Shown: positions 54,830 through 64,000, numbered from the stretch's first letter. The stretch: 64,000 nt of DNA from Pantoea nemavictus (GCF_037479095.1 NZ_JBBGZW010000001.1:2108001-2172000), one strand, 5' to 3'. Notes: generated by a model from the sequence alone, not told the origin. Numbers and translations are program-made.

Positions 54830-55747
54830 ATGAAGTTTCCACGATTATCAGTTCTGCTTTTTATGCTTTATCTTCCTGCATCGTTTGCCAATAAGGAAAT
54901 TCCTATCTGGCCAAAGGAAATGTCAGGGAATAATAAATTTATTAATTTTAGTAAAAACCCAGCCAGTAATAATCGCGCTGTCACAAATGTCGAATCTCCA
55001 GAAATGATTTATGTTCCCCCCACCGGAAAGAATAATCATTCGGCGGTGCTAATCATTCCCGGTGGCGGTTTTTCTTATATTATGAAAGATCTTGAAGGTT
55101 TGGATGTGGCAAAAATATTGAGCCAGAAGGGATATTCCTCTTTTGTGCTTATTTACCGTATGCCGCACGGCGGTTCTGAGGTTAATCGCAATAACGCTTT
55201 TGCTGATGTACAGCGAGCAATGCGGCTGATTCGTAGTAATGCCGCTAATTATCGCATTGCGCCTAATCAAATTGGCGTGATGGGCTTTTCTGCCGGAGCT
55301 TTCCTCGCGGCCAACATCAGTAATAATCCGGATGCAGCTAACTATCCTGCGGCTAATGCGCAGGACCAGGTTTCAGCGCGTCCGGATTTCACCGCGCTGA
55401 TCTATCCGGTGGTATCGCTCAAAGAGGGAGTCACCCACGTGGGGACGCGCGCGGCGATGTACGGCAAAGATGTCACGCCTGAAGTGATTGAGCAAAACTC
55501 ACAGGAAGATCGCGTCACCTCCCGTACGCCGCCGACTTTCCTCGCCCAGGCGCTAAACGATGGCACCGCCTCACCACAAAACTCGCTACGCATGTTTGAA
55601 GCGCTGCGCAAAAACAAAGTGAATGTGGAGATGCATCTCTTCCAGCAGGGCGGACATGGTTTCGGCACTGGCCAGAAACAGAATATCCCCGCCAAAAACT
55701 GGCCGACGCTGTTTAGCGACTGGCAGGCAAGCCTGGTCAAGCCATAG
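54830..55747 (+). CDS. Secreted alpha/beta-hydrolase (esterase/deacetylase-like)
   Basis: This 305-residue protein has a signal peptide (about 1-21, LYLPASFA then NKEIP). It has an esterase fold of the BD-FAE/xylan-esterase type. AVLIIPGGGFSYI is the oxyanion loop, GVMGFSAGAFLAANI holds the nucleophile Ser in G-x-S-x-G, and QGGHGFGTG holds the catalytic His. The acid residue is probably Asp in LNDGTASPQNS. The start follows GGAG at 54820. It is divergent from the EpsG-like gene. Removal of acyl groups from a surface or plant polysaccharide is the likely role, by inference. Confidence 0.8.
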   Translation: MKFPRLSVLLFMLYLPASFANKEIPIWPKEMSGNNKFINFSKNPASNNRAVTNVESPEMIYVPPTGKNNHSAVLIIPGGGFSYIMKDLEGLDVAKILSQKGYSSFVLIYRMPHGGSEVNRNNAFADVQRAMRLIRSNAANYRIAPNQIGVMGFSAGAFLAANISNNPDAANYPAANAQDQVSARPDFTALIYPVVSLKEGVTHVGTRAAMYGKDVTPEVIEQNSQEDRVTSRTPPTFLAQALNDGTASPQNSLRMFEALRKNKVNVEMHLFQQGGHGFGTGQKQNIPAKNWPTLFSDWQASLVKP

Positions 55748-55750
55748 CGA

Positions 55751-56191
55751 TCACGGCTGATAACGCAGGTGCAGCAGGGGAAAGGGATTTCCCTGGCCAT
55801 CAAGAGGTGAGCGACCCGTAATGACAAATCCCTGACGCTGATAAAATCCTAACGCCTGCGGGTTTTGCTCATTCACATCCAGTTCGTTGACGCCAAGGTG
55901 TTGGGTGGCATAGCGCAACAACTGCGTCCCAACGCCCTGCCCAAACGCCTGCGGCGCGACAAACAGCATCTCCAGTCGGTTTTCCGCTACGCCGAGAAAG
56001 CCGACAATGGTGTGCTGCTCATCGCGGTAAACCCGCAGCTCGACCATCGGTAAATAGTGCATGCGCACCTGCGGCCGCAGCGCGAGGATATCGGCTTCCT
56101 GTAAGAAATCATGCGTTGCCCGCACCGATGCCTCCCACACCGCAGTTATCGCCTCAAAATCACACTCTTGTGCCTGATAAATTCCCGTCAT
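55751..56191 (-). CDS. GNAT acetyltransferase, YjaB-like
   Basis: This 146-residue acetyl-CoA-dependent N-acetyltransferase resembles E. coli YjaB. ITAVWEASVRATHDFL, GFLGVAENRLEMLFVAPQAF, the acetyl-CoA loop GQGVGTQLLRYA and the C-terminal ELDVNEQNPQALGFYQRQGF and GRSPLDGQGNPFPLLHL agree with it. The ATG at 56191 follows GGGAG; the frame is open further upstream but without family likeness. The substrate is unknown. It is convergent with the esterase gene, with a 3-base gap. Confidence 0.85.
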   Translation of the reverse strand: MTGIYQAQECDFEAITAVWEASVRATHDFLQEADILALRPQVRMHYLPMVELRVYRDEQHTIVGFLGVAENRLEMLFVAPQAFGQGVGTQLLRYATQHLGVNELDVNEQNPQALGFYQRQGFVITGRSPLDGQGNPFPLLHLRYQP

Positions 56192-56303
56192 CTTTTTCTC
56201 CCTTTTGTTCTCATAGGCTTTGCACTCAGATGCACAAGCGACAACGTTGGATTGGTGAAGATGCCAGAAGGCGCTTTCACCGTCCATGCCTGCTTAGTGG
56301 GGA

Positions 56304-56942
56304 TTAACGTTGGCTTAACACCATCCGATCATGTTTAACCAGCGCCAGCAGTAGCTGACTTTGTGCCGCATAAAAACCAAATGGGTCATGCTCACTGCAG
56401 TGTGCGTTGAAGGCAGGTAACCAGCGCCACAACTGGTTTAGGGCTTTATCGCGCAGCTCAAGGCAGGCGGCCGCCTTCGCCATATTTTCACTGACCGCGA
56501 AACTCAGGTGGCTGAGTAACTCCAGGTTAATCGCCAGATGATCTTCCGGCTCAGGAAAGGCCTGATGACGCTCCAGGCCCGCTTCCATCAACAACGTTTG
56601 CATCTCTTCGCAGGCATCCTGGCGCAAGCGTGCATCACCTGGCTGATAGCAGGAGGCATAAGGCAGCGCCGCCTGTTTTTGCGACATCAAAAACAGACCG
56701 GCAAAATCCGCAGCCAGCTCCAGACGTGCATCGGGCCGCAGTTGCAGCGCGGCGATGCTGTTGCGTAAAGCCAGCACGCCATCCTGCATTGCCGGCAGCG
56801 CCGCCAGATGGTCCAGCCATAACGTCACATCCGGGCTCTGCAGCTGCGCCAGATGTTGGTCGTCCAGCTCGCGGGCAAACAGCCCGGCGAACCAGCTATA
56901 CAAACAAGCATAGTGATGAGGGGTTAACTGGCCTGGCATCAT
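56304..56942 (-). CDS. torD: TorA maturation chaperone TorD
   Basis: TorD (212 residues) is the cytosolic chaperone that binds the TorA signal peptide and core until the molybdenum cofactor is inserted. It is all-helical, with YSWFAGLFARELDDQHLAQL, ELAADFAGLFLMS and PEPEDHLAINLELLSHLS, the last containing the conserved E-P-x-D-H motif. Its start overlaps the torA stop by four bases (ATGA). It is the last gene of torCAD. Confidence 0.93.
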   Translation of the reverse strand: MMPGQLTPHHYACLYSWFAGLFARELDDQHLAQLQSPDVTLWLDHLAALPAMQDGVLALRNSIAALQLRPDARLELAADFAGLFLMSQKQAALPYASCYQPGDARLRQDACEEMQTLLMEAGLERHQAFPEPEDHLAINLELLSHLSFAVSENMAKAAACLELRDKALNQLWRWLPAFNAHCSEHDPFGFYAAQSQLLLALVKHDRMVLSQR

Positions 56943-59473
56943 TGGGCATCCGCCTCTTCAGGCTTGGGAATGTAGTCACATTTGGCGATCATCTCAGTGG
57001 GACCGGTAAACGCGGTGACCGGTGCGATATCCCCCTGATACTTCTCAATGTTCACAATCGCGGTATGCGCACTGGTAGCCTGCGCCAGTTGGGAAGAACC
57101 GATATCCAGCGTCAGAACATTCGGATTGCCATATTTGCACAGCGCGCCAATCACGCCGCCACGATCCGGGTTGTACCATGCACCTTCATGGATGCGAATC
57201 ACACCCGGCTTATAGCAATCGCTGATCACCGCGCCGGCCAGCACCTGTCCGCGCGCATTGAATACGCGAACCACATCACCGTTGCGAATCCCGCGTGCGC
57301 TGGCATCTTCGGGGCTGATATACACCGGCTCTTTGCCCGCGACGCTGTATTGCGCACGCAGCGTTTCCGATTCACACAGCTGCGAGTGCAGGCGAAAATC
57401 GGGATGCACTGACTGCAGATGCAGCGGATAGTGCGCAGATCCAGGTCCACCGTGCGAGCGCTCGGCTTTCTCAAACCACATCGGATGACCCTGACAATCG
57501 TCATAGTTCAGGTCGGCTATGCTTTTCGAATAGATTTCGATTAAGCCGCTCGGCGTACCTAACGGTTCCAGATCGGGATCGTTGCGGAACGCCTGATGGC
57601 GGACAAACAGCTTCGGATCGTTAAATTCGATATAGCCGCGCTCATGCCAGAACGTGTCAAAGGTGGGTAACTGCAGGCCGCGGCCTTTGCCCTGTTTAAC
57701 GCCATCCTGATAAATGCGCTTTAGCCAGCCCATCTCATCCAGCCCTTCGGTGAAGGCCTGTTCGCGGTCAAAGCGCCGACAAAGGTCGCGAAAAATATCG
57801 AAGTCGTTACGCGCTTCAAACTGTGGCGGCACAATTTGTTTCATGCCGAGCAGGCCGCGATTCGAGAGGTTGCCGTACTGATCGATATCATTGCGCTCGA
57901 ACTGCGTGGTGGCGGGCAACACGATATCGGCGAAGCGGCAGGTGGCGGTCCACTGATTATCAATCGATATCACGGTTTCCAGCGTCTGCCAGCCTTCAAT
58001 GATGCGGTTAGTCTGCTGATGGCGGTGGAATGGATTGGTGCCGGCAAACACGCACATCTTCAGCTGCGGCAAGGTGACTTTTTTGCCGTTCCAGTTGATC
58101 ACTTTGCCTGGTTCCAGCATGGCATCGACGAAACGCGCGATCGGAATGGTGCTGCTATAGCCTTTGAAATCGGTGCTGGTGTGGCGCGGCGGCGTGGCAG
58201 TTGAGCCGGAAAAGCCGCTGAGGATGATACCGTTACGCGTTGGCGTACCGGCACCGTTGTAATGCCAACCGAAACCGAAGCCGCCACCGGGCAGACCAAT
58301 TTGGCCCAGCATCGCGGCCACTACCACCACCATCCACGCCCATTGCTCGCCGTGCTGCATACGCTGCACGCACCAGCCGGCGATAATCTGGCTGCGGTCG
58401 GCTGCCAGCTGACGCGCCAGTGCACGAATGGTCTGTGCATCAATACCGGTCAAGCTTGCAGCCCACTCGGCATCTTTCGGCTGGCCATCGGTTGTACCGT
58501 TGAGATACGGCAGGAACTGCTCAAAGCCGACGCAATAGGTACTGAGAAACGCGCTGTCGTGCAGCTTCTCACTGTAGAGCGTATGCGCCAATGCCAGCAG
58601 CAGTGGCACGTCAGTTTGTGGATGCAATGCGATGTGCTGCACCTTATCGCGCCCCAGATATTCGTGGGTGCTGGAGATCACTGGATCCACGCTCACCACG
58701 CGGATTTCACCTTTCTCCACCTTCTCTTTTAGCTGCGCGTAATAGCCGTAGACGTCGTGATCCGGGCACCACCAGTTGGCCTGCTGGTTCTTCACCATAT
58801 CGGAACCCCACAGCAGCAGGGTTTTGCTGTTTTCCAGCACCAGCGGCCATGAGGTTTGCTGCTCGTAGACTTCCATCGAACCGACCACGCGCGGCAGAAT
58901 TACCTGCGCCGCACCGGTCGAGTAGTCGCCGCCGCTGCCAACGGATGCGCCATGCAGCGCCAGCGCGCGACTCAACATGCCACCGGCGTTATGGAACATG
59001 CCAGTGGATTGCCAGCCGCTGCTGCTCAGTAATGCGCTGGGGCCGTAAGTCGTCTGCACGCGTTCTAACTCCTGATAGAACAAGTCGAGTGCTTCGTCCC
59101 AGCTAACGCGTACAAAGCGATTATCGCCGCGCTGACGCGTATCGCTTTGATGACGTTTGCGCAGCCAGTCGACGCGAACCATTGGATAGCGCACGCGCGC
59201 GGTGCTATGCACGTGATCCGGTAAGCCGGCGATAATTTTGCTGGGATAGCTATCCTTTTCGAATGGCATAGCTTTTACAAAACGGCCATCTACCACCGTG
59301 GCGCGAATTGCCCCCCAGTGCGAGCCGGTGAGAATGCCTTGTGCGGCATGTTGCGCCGCCTGCGCCTGGCGTGGCACCAGCAGCGAAGGTGCCAACATAC
59401 CCAGCGTGCTGAGTCCGCCCAACTGAACGAGAAAGCGGCGGCGTGATTGGTTAAATGAATTGGTATTTTTCAT
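56939..59473 (-). CDS. torA: Trimethylamine N-oxide reductase TorA
   Basis: TorA (844 residues) is the periplasmic molybdenum enzyme that reduces trimethylamine N-oxide to trimethylamine as an anaerobic electron sink. The Tat signal has NQSRRRFLVQLGG and ends QAQA. The bis-MGD domains include TARVRYPMVRVDWLRKRHQS, VRVSWDEALDLFYQE, the serine ligand region GGDYSTGAAQVILPR, LWGSDMVKNQQANWW and GWCVQRMQHGEQWAWM. CVFAGTNPFHRHQQTN and the C-terminal cofactor domain (ISPEDASARGIRNGDVVRVF) follow. Electrons come from TorC. Length agrees with the family. Confidence 0.96.
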   Translation of the reverse strand: MKNTNSFNQSRRRFLVQLGGLSTLGMLAPSLLVPRQAQAAQHAAQGILTGSHWGAIRATVVDGRFVKAMPFEKDSYPSKIIAGLPDHVHSTARVRYPMVRVDWLRKRHQSDTRQRGDNRFVRVSWDEALDLFYQELERVQTTYGPSALLSSSGWQSTGMFHNAGGMLSRALALHGASVGSGGDYSTGAAQVILPRVVGSMEVYEQQTSWPLVLENSKTLLLWGSDMVKNQQANWWCPDHDVYGYYAQLKEKVEKGEIRVVSVDPVISSTHEYLGRDKVQHIALHPQTDVPLLLALAHTLYSEKLHDSAFLSTYCVGFEQFLPYLNGTTDGQPKDAEWAASLTGIDAQTIRALARQLAADRSQIIAGWCVQRMQHGEQWAWMVVVVAAMLGQIGLPGGGFGFGWHYNGAGTPTRNGIILSGFSGSTATPPRHTSTDFKGYSSTIPIARFVDAMLEPGKVINWNGKKVTLPQLKMCVFAGTNPFHRHQQTNRIIEGWQTLETVISIDNQWTATCRFADIVLPATTQFERNDIDQYGNLSNRGLLGMKQIVPPQFEARNDFDIFRDLCRRFDREQAFTEGLDEMGWLKRIYQDGVKQGKGRGLQLPTFDTFWHERGYIEFNDPKLFVRHQAFRNDPDLEPLGTPSGLIEIYSKSIADLNYDDCQGHPMWFEKAERSHGGPGSAHYPLHLQSVHPDFRLHSQLCESETLRAQYSVAGKEPVYISPEDASARGIRNGDVVRVFNARGQVLAGAVISDCYKPGVIRIHEGAWYNPDRGGVIGALCKYGNPNVLTLDIGSSQLAQATSAHTAIVNIEKYQGDIAPVTAFTGPTEMIAKCDYIPKPEEADAQ

Positions 59474-59483
59474 GCTCGCTTCC

Positions 59484-60647
59484 TTAGTGTTTCTGCTGTG
59501 CGCCGCCGGTATCGGACGCGTTTAGCTGAAGATATTTCAGCAAGGTACGTTCTTCACGCTTGTCCAGACTGGTGAAGCCGATCATGCCGTTGAGGGTGCC
59601 GATCCAGCCGTTGGCATCAAAGTGCGCTTTATCAGGCGCGCCGTGACACTGATTACAGGTGCCGCTATACAGCGCGCTGGCGTAGGCCCAAATCGGTTTG
59701 CTGTCGTTGACCATGTCGCCTTTCTGCATCCACGCGGTGGTTTGCAGCTTGCTCCACTCCACGTTGGTGGCGGCAACGGTGGTGGTTTCCAGCGTTTTGG
59801 CGTTTTTTTGCAGATCATCGCGAATCGATGAAACGAAAATACGTTTGCCTGGCATCAGCGACAGCACGCGCTGGCGGCCCTGAGTTTCAGTCCATCCGCT
59901 GATCTGCACCTGCAGCCAGTCGCCGTCGCGTTTCAGTACCTGAACTTCGGAGGCTGGCAGCAGTGAACCCGCTGGCGTACTGTCGGTTTTGTTGGCAAAA
60001 ATCGGTTTCATATCGAGCGCAAATAAGGTGTCGCCGCTGCTGTTGGCGTCGGCGGTTTTGCGCATCTCTTCGAACTGTTTGCGGAAACCACTGCTCATAT
60101 CCGGTAGCTGGTGGGTAATGCCTTTGTGGCAATCAATGCAGGAACGATTTTCCAGCGCGGCGGCGCTCATCTGGCGCGCGGCTTCGGGTTTCTGACGCGT
60201 ATGGTCCATCGCGTCATAATTGTGGCAACCGCGGCAGACAGCGGAATTGCTCTCTTTCATGCGCTTCCACTCACGCTCGGCAAGGATTAAGCGCTTCGCT
60301 TCAAACTTTTCTGGCGTATCAATCGACCGCGCAATCAGAGCCTGATAGAGATCATTACTCGCTTCCAACTTGCGCTTTAGCATGCCCGGAATATCGCGCG
60401 GGATGTGGCAATCGCGGCACTCAGCGCGCACGCCTGATGGATTCCTGAAGTGGGTGGACTGCTTATACTCTTTGTAAGGTTGCTGCATGCCGTGGCAGCT
60501 AATGCAGAACTCGGTTGAGCTGGTGAGTGTAATCCCGGTGTGGGGCACCACAATTACCGCCAATCCAATGACGATCCCGACCAGCAGGATCGCCAGTACC
60601 GACCAGCGTGCGCTGGGTCGGCGTAAGCGCTTCCATAGTGTTTTCAT
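59484..60647 (-). CDS. torC: Pentaheme cytochrome TorC
   Basis: TorC (387 residues) is a membrane-anchored c-type cytochrome that carries electrons from menaquinol to TorA. A single N-terminal anchor (about 15-36) is followed by the NapC/NirT domain with four CxxCH sites: 48-52, 77-81, 138-142 and 170-174. The fifth (331-335) is in the C-terminal domain that contacts TorA and signals apo-TorC to TorS. The ATG at 60647 replaces a longer frame. It is first in torCAD; four tor boxes precede it. Confidence 0.95.
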   Translation of the reverse strand: MKTLWKRLRRPSARWSVLAILLVGIVIGLAVIVVPHTGITLTSSTEFCISCHGMQQPYKEYKQSTHFRNPSGVRAECRDCHIPRDIPGMLKRKLEASNDLYQALIARSIDTPEKFEAKRLILAEREWKRMKESNSAVCRGCHNYDAMDHTRQKPEAARQMSAAALENRSCIDCHKGITHQLPDMSSGFRKQFEEMRKTADANSSGDTLFALDMKPIFANKTDSTPAGSLLPASEVQVLKRDGDWLQVQISGWTETQGRQRVLSLMPGKRIFVSSIRDDLQKNAKTLETTTVAATNVEWSKLQTTAWMQKGDMVNDSKPIWAYASALYSGTCNQCHGAPDKAHFDANGWIGTLNGMIGFTSLDKREERTLLKYLQLNASDTGGAQQKH

Positions 60648-60702
60648 TGCTATAACCCTGTTGTTGTTATGGTCTATATCGCGCGGCAATTTTAGGGATG
60701 AG

Positions 60703-60765
60703 ATATGAACAAGGTCAGCGGGCGGTATGAACAGGATGCAGCAGAATATGAACAGTTATGAACAG
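60703..60765 (-). promoter_or_regulatory. Four tor boxes (TorR sites)
   Basis: On the minus strand the tor box CTGTTCATAT occurs once perfectly (60755-60746) and three times with one mismatch (60765-60756, 60734-60725 and 60712-60703). All are direct repeats pointing at torC. Four boxes in the torR-torC gap is the E. coli plan, where TorR-P activates torCAD and the boxes also overlap the torR start region for autoregulation. Confidence 0.92.
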
Positions 60766-60782
60766 ACAGGATCGGGCTGGCG

Positions 60783-61475
60783 ATGCCACATCACATAGTG
60801 ATTGTTGAAGATGATGTCGTGACGCAGGCGCGACTGCGTGATTACTTCCTGCAGGAGGGCTATGGCGTTTCAGTGACCGCCAGCGGGGCCGGAATGCGTG
60901 AACACATGCTGTTGCAGCCGGTGGATTTGGTGCTGCTCGATATCAATCTGCCGGGGGAGAATGGGCTGCAGCTAACGCGTGCGCTGCGCGAGCGATCGAC
61001 GGTCGGCATTATTTTGGTGACGGGGCGCAGCGATCAAATTGATCGTATCGTTGGTTTGGAAATGGGTGCCGATGATTATGTGACTAAGCCGCTGGAACTG
61101 CGCGAGTTGGTGGTGCGGGTGAAAAACCTGCTGTGGCGCATCGATCTGGCGCGTCAGGCGCAGCCGCTGCAGGAAGAGAATAGCTATCTGTTCGCCGGTT
61201 ACAGCCTGAATATTTCCCGCCATACGCTGGAGCATGCGGGCGAATTAATCAAACTGACGCGCGCCGAATACGAAATGCTGGTGGCGTTTGTCACCAATCC
61301 CGGCCAGATCCTCAGCCGCGAACGCCTGCTGCGTATGTTAACGTCGAGCCGCGTCGATCAACCCGATGTGCGTACCGTTGATGTGTTAATTCGCCGCCTG
61401 CGCAGCAAAATGCGCAGCGAACTGTTTGTTACCCAGCATGGCGAAGGCTATTTACTGGCCGCAGAGGTGCTTTGA
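60783..61475 (+). CDS. torR: Response regulator TorR
   Basis: TorR (230 residues) is the OmpR-family activator of torCAD. The receiver begins PHHIVIVEDDVVTQARLRDY, with phospho-acceptor Asp in LVLLDINLPGENG, and VTGRSDQIDRIVGLEMGADD and YVTKPLELREL follow. The winged helix has LTRAEYEMLVAFVTNPGQIL and RTVDVLIRRLRSKM. It is divergent from torC and convergent with torT, with a 28-base overlap at the 3' ends, as in E. coli. Confidence 0.96.
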   Translation: MPHHIVIVEDDVVTQARLRDYFLQEGYGVSVTASGAGMREHMLLQPVDLVLLDINLPGENGLQLTRALRERSTVGIILVTGRSDQIDRIVGLEMGADDYVTKPLELRELVVRVKNLLWRIDLARQAQPLQEENSYLFAGYSLNISRHTLEHAGELIKLTRAEYEMLVAFVTNPGQILSRERLLRMLTSSRVDQPDVRTVDVLIRRLRSKMRSELFVTQHGEGYLLAAEVL

Positions 61476-62473
61476 AAGAAGTAAACCGGACGGAATCCTG
61501 GTGGCGAGAGCGAAAGCGCGACGGCTGTGCTGCTGCTGTTTTTCGCAGTCAAAATCAGAATGGGTGGGCTGATATTATCTGGCACGGGCTGGCCTTCAAG
61601 CACTCGCACGGCTTGCTCTACGGCTAATTCGCCTTGCCAAACCATCTGATCGCTGGCGGCGACTACGATGCGATCGCGCTTCAATCCGCGATACACCTGA
61701 TGCGTCAGATAAAATGAGGCGATATCCAGCGGCGCTGCCCGACTGCGACCTTCTCCCATCGCCACTTCTGCCGCCAGCGCGGTGCCCGCCACCAGATTGA
61801 TTTCTGGATAGCGCTCCAGACGATCCTGCAATAAATTGCGCTGCACCTCGATATCATTATCACCATAGGCGACATCCACGATATGCAGCTGGCTACCTGC
61901 CAGCGCCGCACGGAAACCGCTGCTCATCTTCTGGCTGCCGCCAGCATCAATTGGACCCGGTAGCAACAAAATACGCCATGGCTTAGCGTGAGGATGCGTA
62001 ACCAGATATTGACCGATTTGATAGCCCATTTGGTACCAGGGAACGCCAACACGCGTGCGCACCGGCACATCACGAATAGCATTCACTACCTCAATCACTG
62101 GCGTATGTTGCGCGAATAAGACCGCGCCAGGAAATTGCGCCACGCTGCTGCCGAGTAAAATCGCGTCGGCGCCCCACCGCTGGCAGGCTTGCAGCTGATT
62201 TTGCTGCACTTCGCCCTGACGATAACCACCGGCTTCAAAAACATTGAGTGTGACTCCCAAACGTGCTGCCGCCTTACTCATTCCATAGTTGATCGAGAGC
62301 CAGTAACCGTCTTTCAGATTGGGATAAAGTGCGCACAATTTCCAGGCACGCGAGGCGCTAAGCGCCGGCAATTTCGCCGCTGGTGTGCTGTGATTCTCCT
62401 GCCAATGCAGCAGCGGTTGCGTCGCGAGTAAGGGCGAACTCAGCAACAACAGCGTTAAAAAAAGTGTGCGCAT
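61448..62473 (-). CDS. torT: Periplasmic TMAO-sensing protein TorT
   Basis: TorT (341 residues) is the periplasmic binding protein that binds TMAO and activates the TorS kinase. It has a signal peptide (about 1-17, LLLLSSPLLA). The LacI/ribose-binding-type fold includes LCALYPNLKDGYWLSINYGM, LLGSSVAQFPGAV, RVGVPWYQMGYQIGQYL, LLLPGPIDAGGSQKMSSGFR and INLVAGTALAAEVAMGEGR. A conserved Trp and Tyr in the WL-INYG and PWYQMG loops fit TMAO binding. The ATG at 62473 follows GAGG. It is divergent from torS. Confidence 0.93.
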   Translation of the reverse strand: MRTLFLTLLLLSSPLLATQPLLHWQENHSTPAAKLPALSASRAWKLCALYPNLKDGYWLSINYGMSKAAARLGVTLNVFEAGGYRQGEVQQNQLQACQRWGADAILLGSSVAQFPGAVLFAQHTPVIEVVNAIRDVPVRTRVGVPWYQMGYQIGQYLVTHPHAKPWRILLLPGPIDAGGSQKMSSGFRAALAGSQLHIVDVAYGDNDIEVQRNLLQDRLERYPEINLVAGTALAAEVAMGEGRSRAAPLDIASFYLTHQVYRGLKRDRIVVAASDQMVWQGELAVEQAVRVLEGQPVPDNISPPILILTAKNSSSTAVALSLSPPGFRPVYFFQSTSAASK

Positions 62474-62550
62474 AAATAACCTCAAACAAAGTGCGGCTAA
62501 TGCTAGTGGCATTCGTCCGCCAGACTCAACTGTTTTTAGCGCGGAATCGC

Positions 62551-64000
62551 ATGGCTAATACCTCCTTAATTCGTCGGCTGTGGCTGGCCTTTGCCCTGAT
62601 GGCGTTACTTACGCTGCTTAGCGTCGCCACGGGCTGGATAAACCTGCGCTTTGTTGGACGCGTGGAACAGGCCAACACCCAATCGTTACTCTCCAGTATG
62701 AATATGGCGCGCCATCTGAGTGTCGCCAGTGCCAAAGCGCTGTTTTCGGCACAGCAGCTGCTTAACGCGCGCGATGAGCAGGAGTGGCAGACGCAGCGCA
62801 CTATGCTGGGCAAGCAGGACCAGAGTATCGCTCAGCTGCTCAACCAGCTTAGTGCACAGGGCTTTGATACGCGTGCGATGGCGCAGCTGGAAACCGCCAA
62901 TCGCCAGGCAATTATGCAGCAGGGCGATGTGGTACATCAGCGTTTGCAATTGACGCAGCAGCAGCATCAGTTGAGTGACGATATCGCTGCCGCCGCACAT
63001 CGCATTGCGGATTTGGCACACGGTCAGGCCAGCAACGCCGCGACAGCGGCGGGCGCCACTCAGGCGGGCATCTACGATCTCATCGAACACCAACAGCGCG
63101 CCGCTGCCGGTCAGGCACTGGATCGGTTGATTGATGTCGATCTCGAATACCTCAACCAGATGGGTGAGCTGCGGCTCATCGCGCTGCGCGTTGAGCAAAT
63201 TGTTATGACGCTGAAATGGTATAACGGCGCGCCGGACCTCACTGCGGCGCCGCTGGCGGAGCTAATACAGGTTTTACAACGACGCCAGCAGCGGGTGGAA
63301 GATCCGCGTATTCGGGCTGATATTGGTGAGGCGCTGGCGGTTGTTGCGCGTTATAAAACGTTGCTGGCAATGTGCGGGCAGCAGCAGCGTTTGCATGCGC
63401 AGCTGGAAGGCTTAGCGCAGCAAAATTTGACCTTATTCGGCCGCTTTAGCCGTGAAATGGAACGCCAGGTAAGCGAGATTGAGCAGCGCAATGCGGATGC
63501 GCTGAGCCGGGTCAATCGCGAGCGAGTATTCGGCACGCTAATGCTGGCGCTGCTGGGTGTGATGGCCTTGCTGACGTTATCGTTAGTACTGTGGCGCCTG
63601 GTTTATCGTTCGATCTCGCTGCCGCTGGCACGGCAAACTGATGCGCTGCAACGTTTGCTCGAAGGCGACCTCGACTCGCCTTTCCCATCTAGCGGAAATG
63701 CCCGCGAACTCAATACCATTAGCCGCCTGATGGAAGCATTTCGCAACAATGTGCGCGCACTCCAATACCAGCAGCAGCACCTGGCGGAGCTAGTGAAAAC
63801 TCGCACCGAGGCGTTACAGGCGCTGGTGATTCAACATCATCAGGCGCGTGCTGATGCCGAGCAAGCCAACCGCGCCAAATCGGCGTTTCTGGCGGCAATG
63901 AGCCATGAAATACGCACGCCGTTGCACGGTATTCTCGGCACCGCGCAGCTGCTCGCCGATCGGCCTTTGAGCGATAGCGATCGCCGCTATGTACAGGCAA
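62551..64000 (+). CDS. torS: Hybrid sensor kinase TorS, 3' end cut by window
   Basis: TorS is a tripartite hybrid kinase (about 914 residues in E. coli); the first 483 codons are present. A membrane segment at about 10-32 is followed by a long helical periplasmic sensor domain that contacts TorT. A second membrane segment ([20 protein letters not shown]) lies near residue 330-350. A HAMP linker and coiled coil lead to the HisKA box [19 protein letters not shown], with His452 as the phospho-acceptor. The ATPase, receiver and Hpt domains lie beyond 64000. It phosphorylates TorR through its own relay. The ribosome site is weak (GGAATCGC). Confidence 0.93.
   Translation, partial: MANTSLIRRLWLAFALMALLTLLSVATGWINLRFVGRVEQANTQSLLSSMNMARHLSVASAKALFSAQQLLNARDEQEWQTQRTMLGKQDQSIAQLLNQLSAQGFDTRAMAQLETANRQAIMQQGDVVHQRLQLTQQQHQLSDDIAAAAHRIADLAHGQASNAATAAGATQAGIYDLIEHQQRAAAGQALDRLIDVDLEYLNQMGELRLIALRVEQIVMTLKWYNGAPDLTAAPLAELIQVLQRRQQRVEDPRIRADIGEALAVVARYKTLLAMCGQQQRLHAQLEGLAQQNLTLFGRFSREMERQVSEIEQRNADALSRVNRERVFGTLMLALLGVMALLTLSLVLWRLVYRSISLPLARQTDALQRLLEGDLDSPFPSSGNARELNTISRLMEAFRNNVRALQYQQQHLAELVKTRTEALQALVIQHHQARADAEQANRAKSAFLAAMSHEIRTPLHGILGTAQLLADRPLSDSDRRYVQA

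Overview
The window is a chromosomal segment of a gammaproteobacterium of the Enterobacterales. It most likely belongs to the Erwiniaceae (Pantoea or a close relative). The core is the dnaA region in its usual order: mnmE-yidC-yidD-rnpA-rpmH on the minus strand, then dnaA-dnaN-recF-gyrB on the plus strand. By eye the proteins are close to their Escherichia coli counterparts. ERIC elements, a single ibpA without ibpB, a 2-ketogluconate (kgu) operon and GTAG-headed REP pairs fit a Pantoea/Erwinia-type genome. No RNA genes, CRISPR arrays, prophage or transposase genes were seen. The genus is inferred from memory of gene order and protein similarity, not from a search.

Layout. 1-8380: purine and ACP-modification genes (yieH, adeP with a PurR box, yieE), a flavin reductase, a RutE-like reductase, then mnmE, yidC, yidD, rnpA and rpmH. 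8381-15230: dnaA control region and dnaA-dnaN-recF-gyrB, with a long palindromic element between dnaN and recF. 15231-19420: a two-component system divergent from a cytochrome b, a Tat-exported molybdopterin oxidoreductase and a methionine-rich MXKDX-repeat protein, a set that looks like a periplasmic oxidant-scavenging module. 19520-27922: yidA, the D-galactonate genes dgoRKADT (with an ERIC between dgoD and dgoT), yidR, yidQ and the heat-shock gene ibpA with a sigma-32 promoter and ROSE-type thermometer.

27987-35352 is the most unusual region. Six tightly spaced minus-strand genes encode a PP-loop ATPase, an ATP-grasp ligase, a class II glutamine amidotransferase, a 2-oxoglutarate/Fe(II) oxygenase, a YeaK-like aminoacyl-tRNA deacylase and an EamA-type exporter. 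A MocR-type regulator is divergent from them. The set has synthesis, tailoring, possible self-protection, export and control in one place, and is read here as an uncharacterised amino-acid or small-peptide biosynthetic operon.

35419-43168: avtA, then the 2-ketogluconate operon kguE-kguK-kguT-ghrB(kguD) with a PtxS-type LacI regulator and its palindromic operator, and a second LacI regulator. 43328-48775: yiaD, tag, a stand-alone autotransporter-type beta-barrel, a membrane protein of unknown function, dnaT-dnaC and a ROK regulator. 48776-52102: a GC-rich non-coding block with REPs, a sugar-porter and an IdnR/GntR-like LacI regulator. 52160-56191: an acyltransferase, an EpsG-like polymerase and a secreted esterase that may form a small polysaccharide locus, then a GNAT acetyltransferase. 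56304-64000: the trimethylamine N-oxide respiration genes torCAD, torR, torT and torS (cut by the window end), with four tor boxes between torC and torR.
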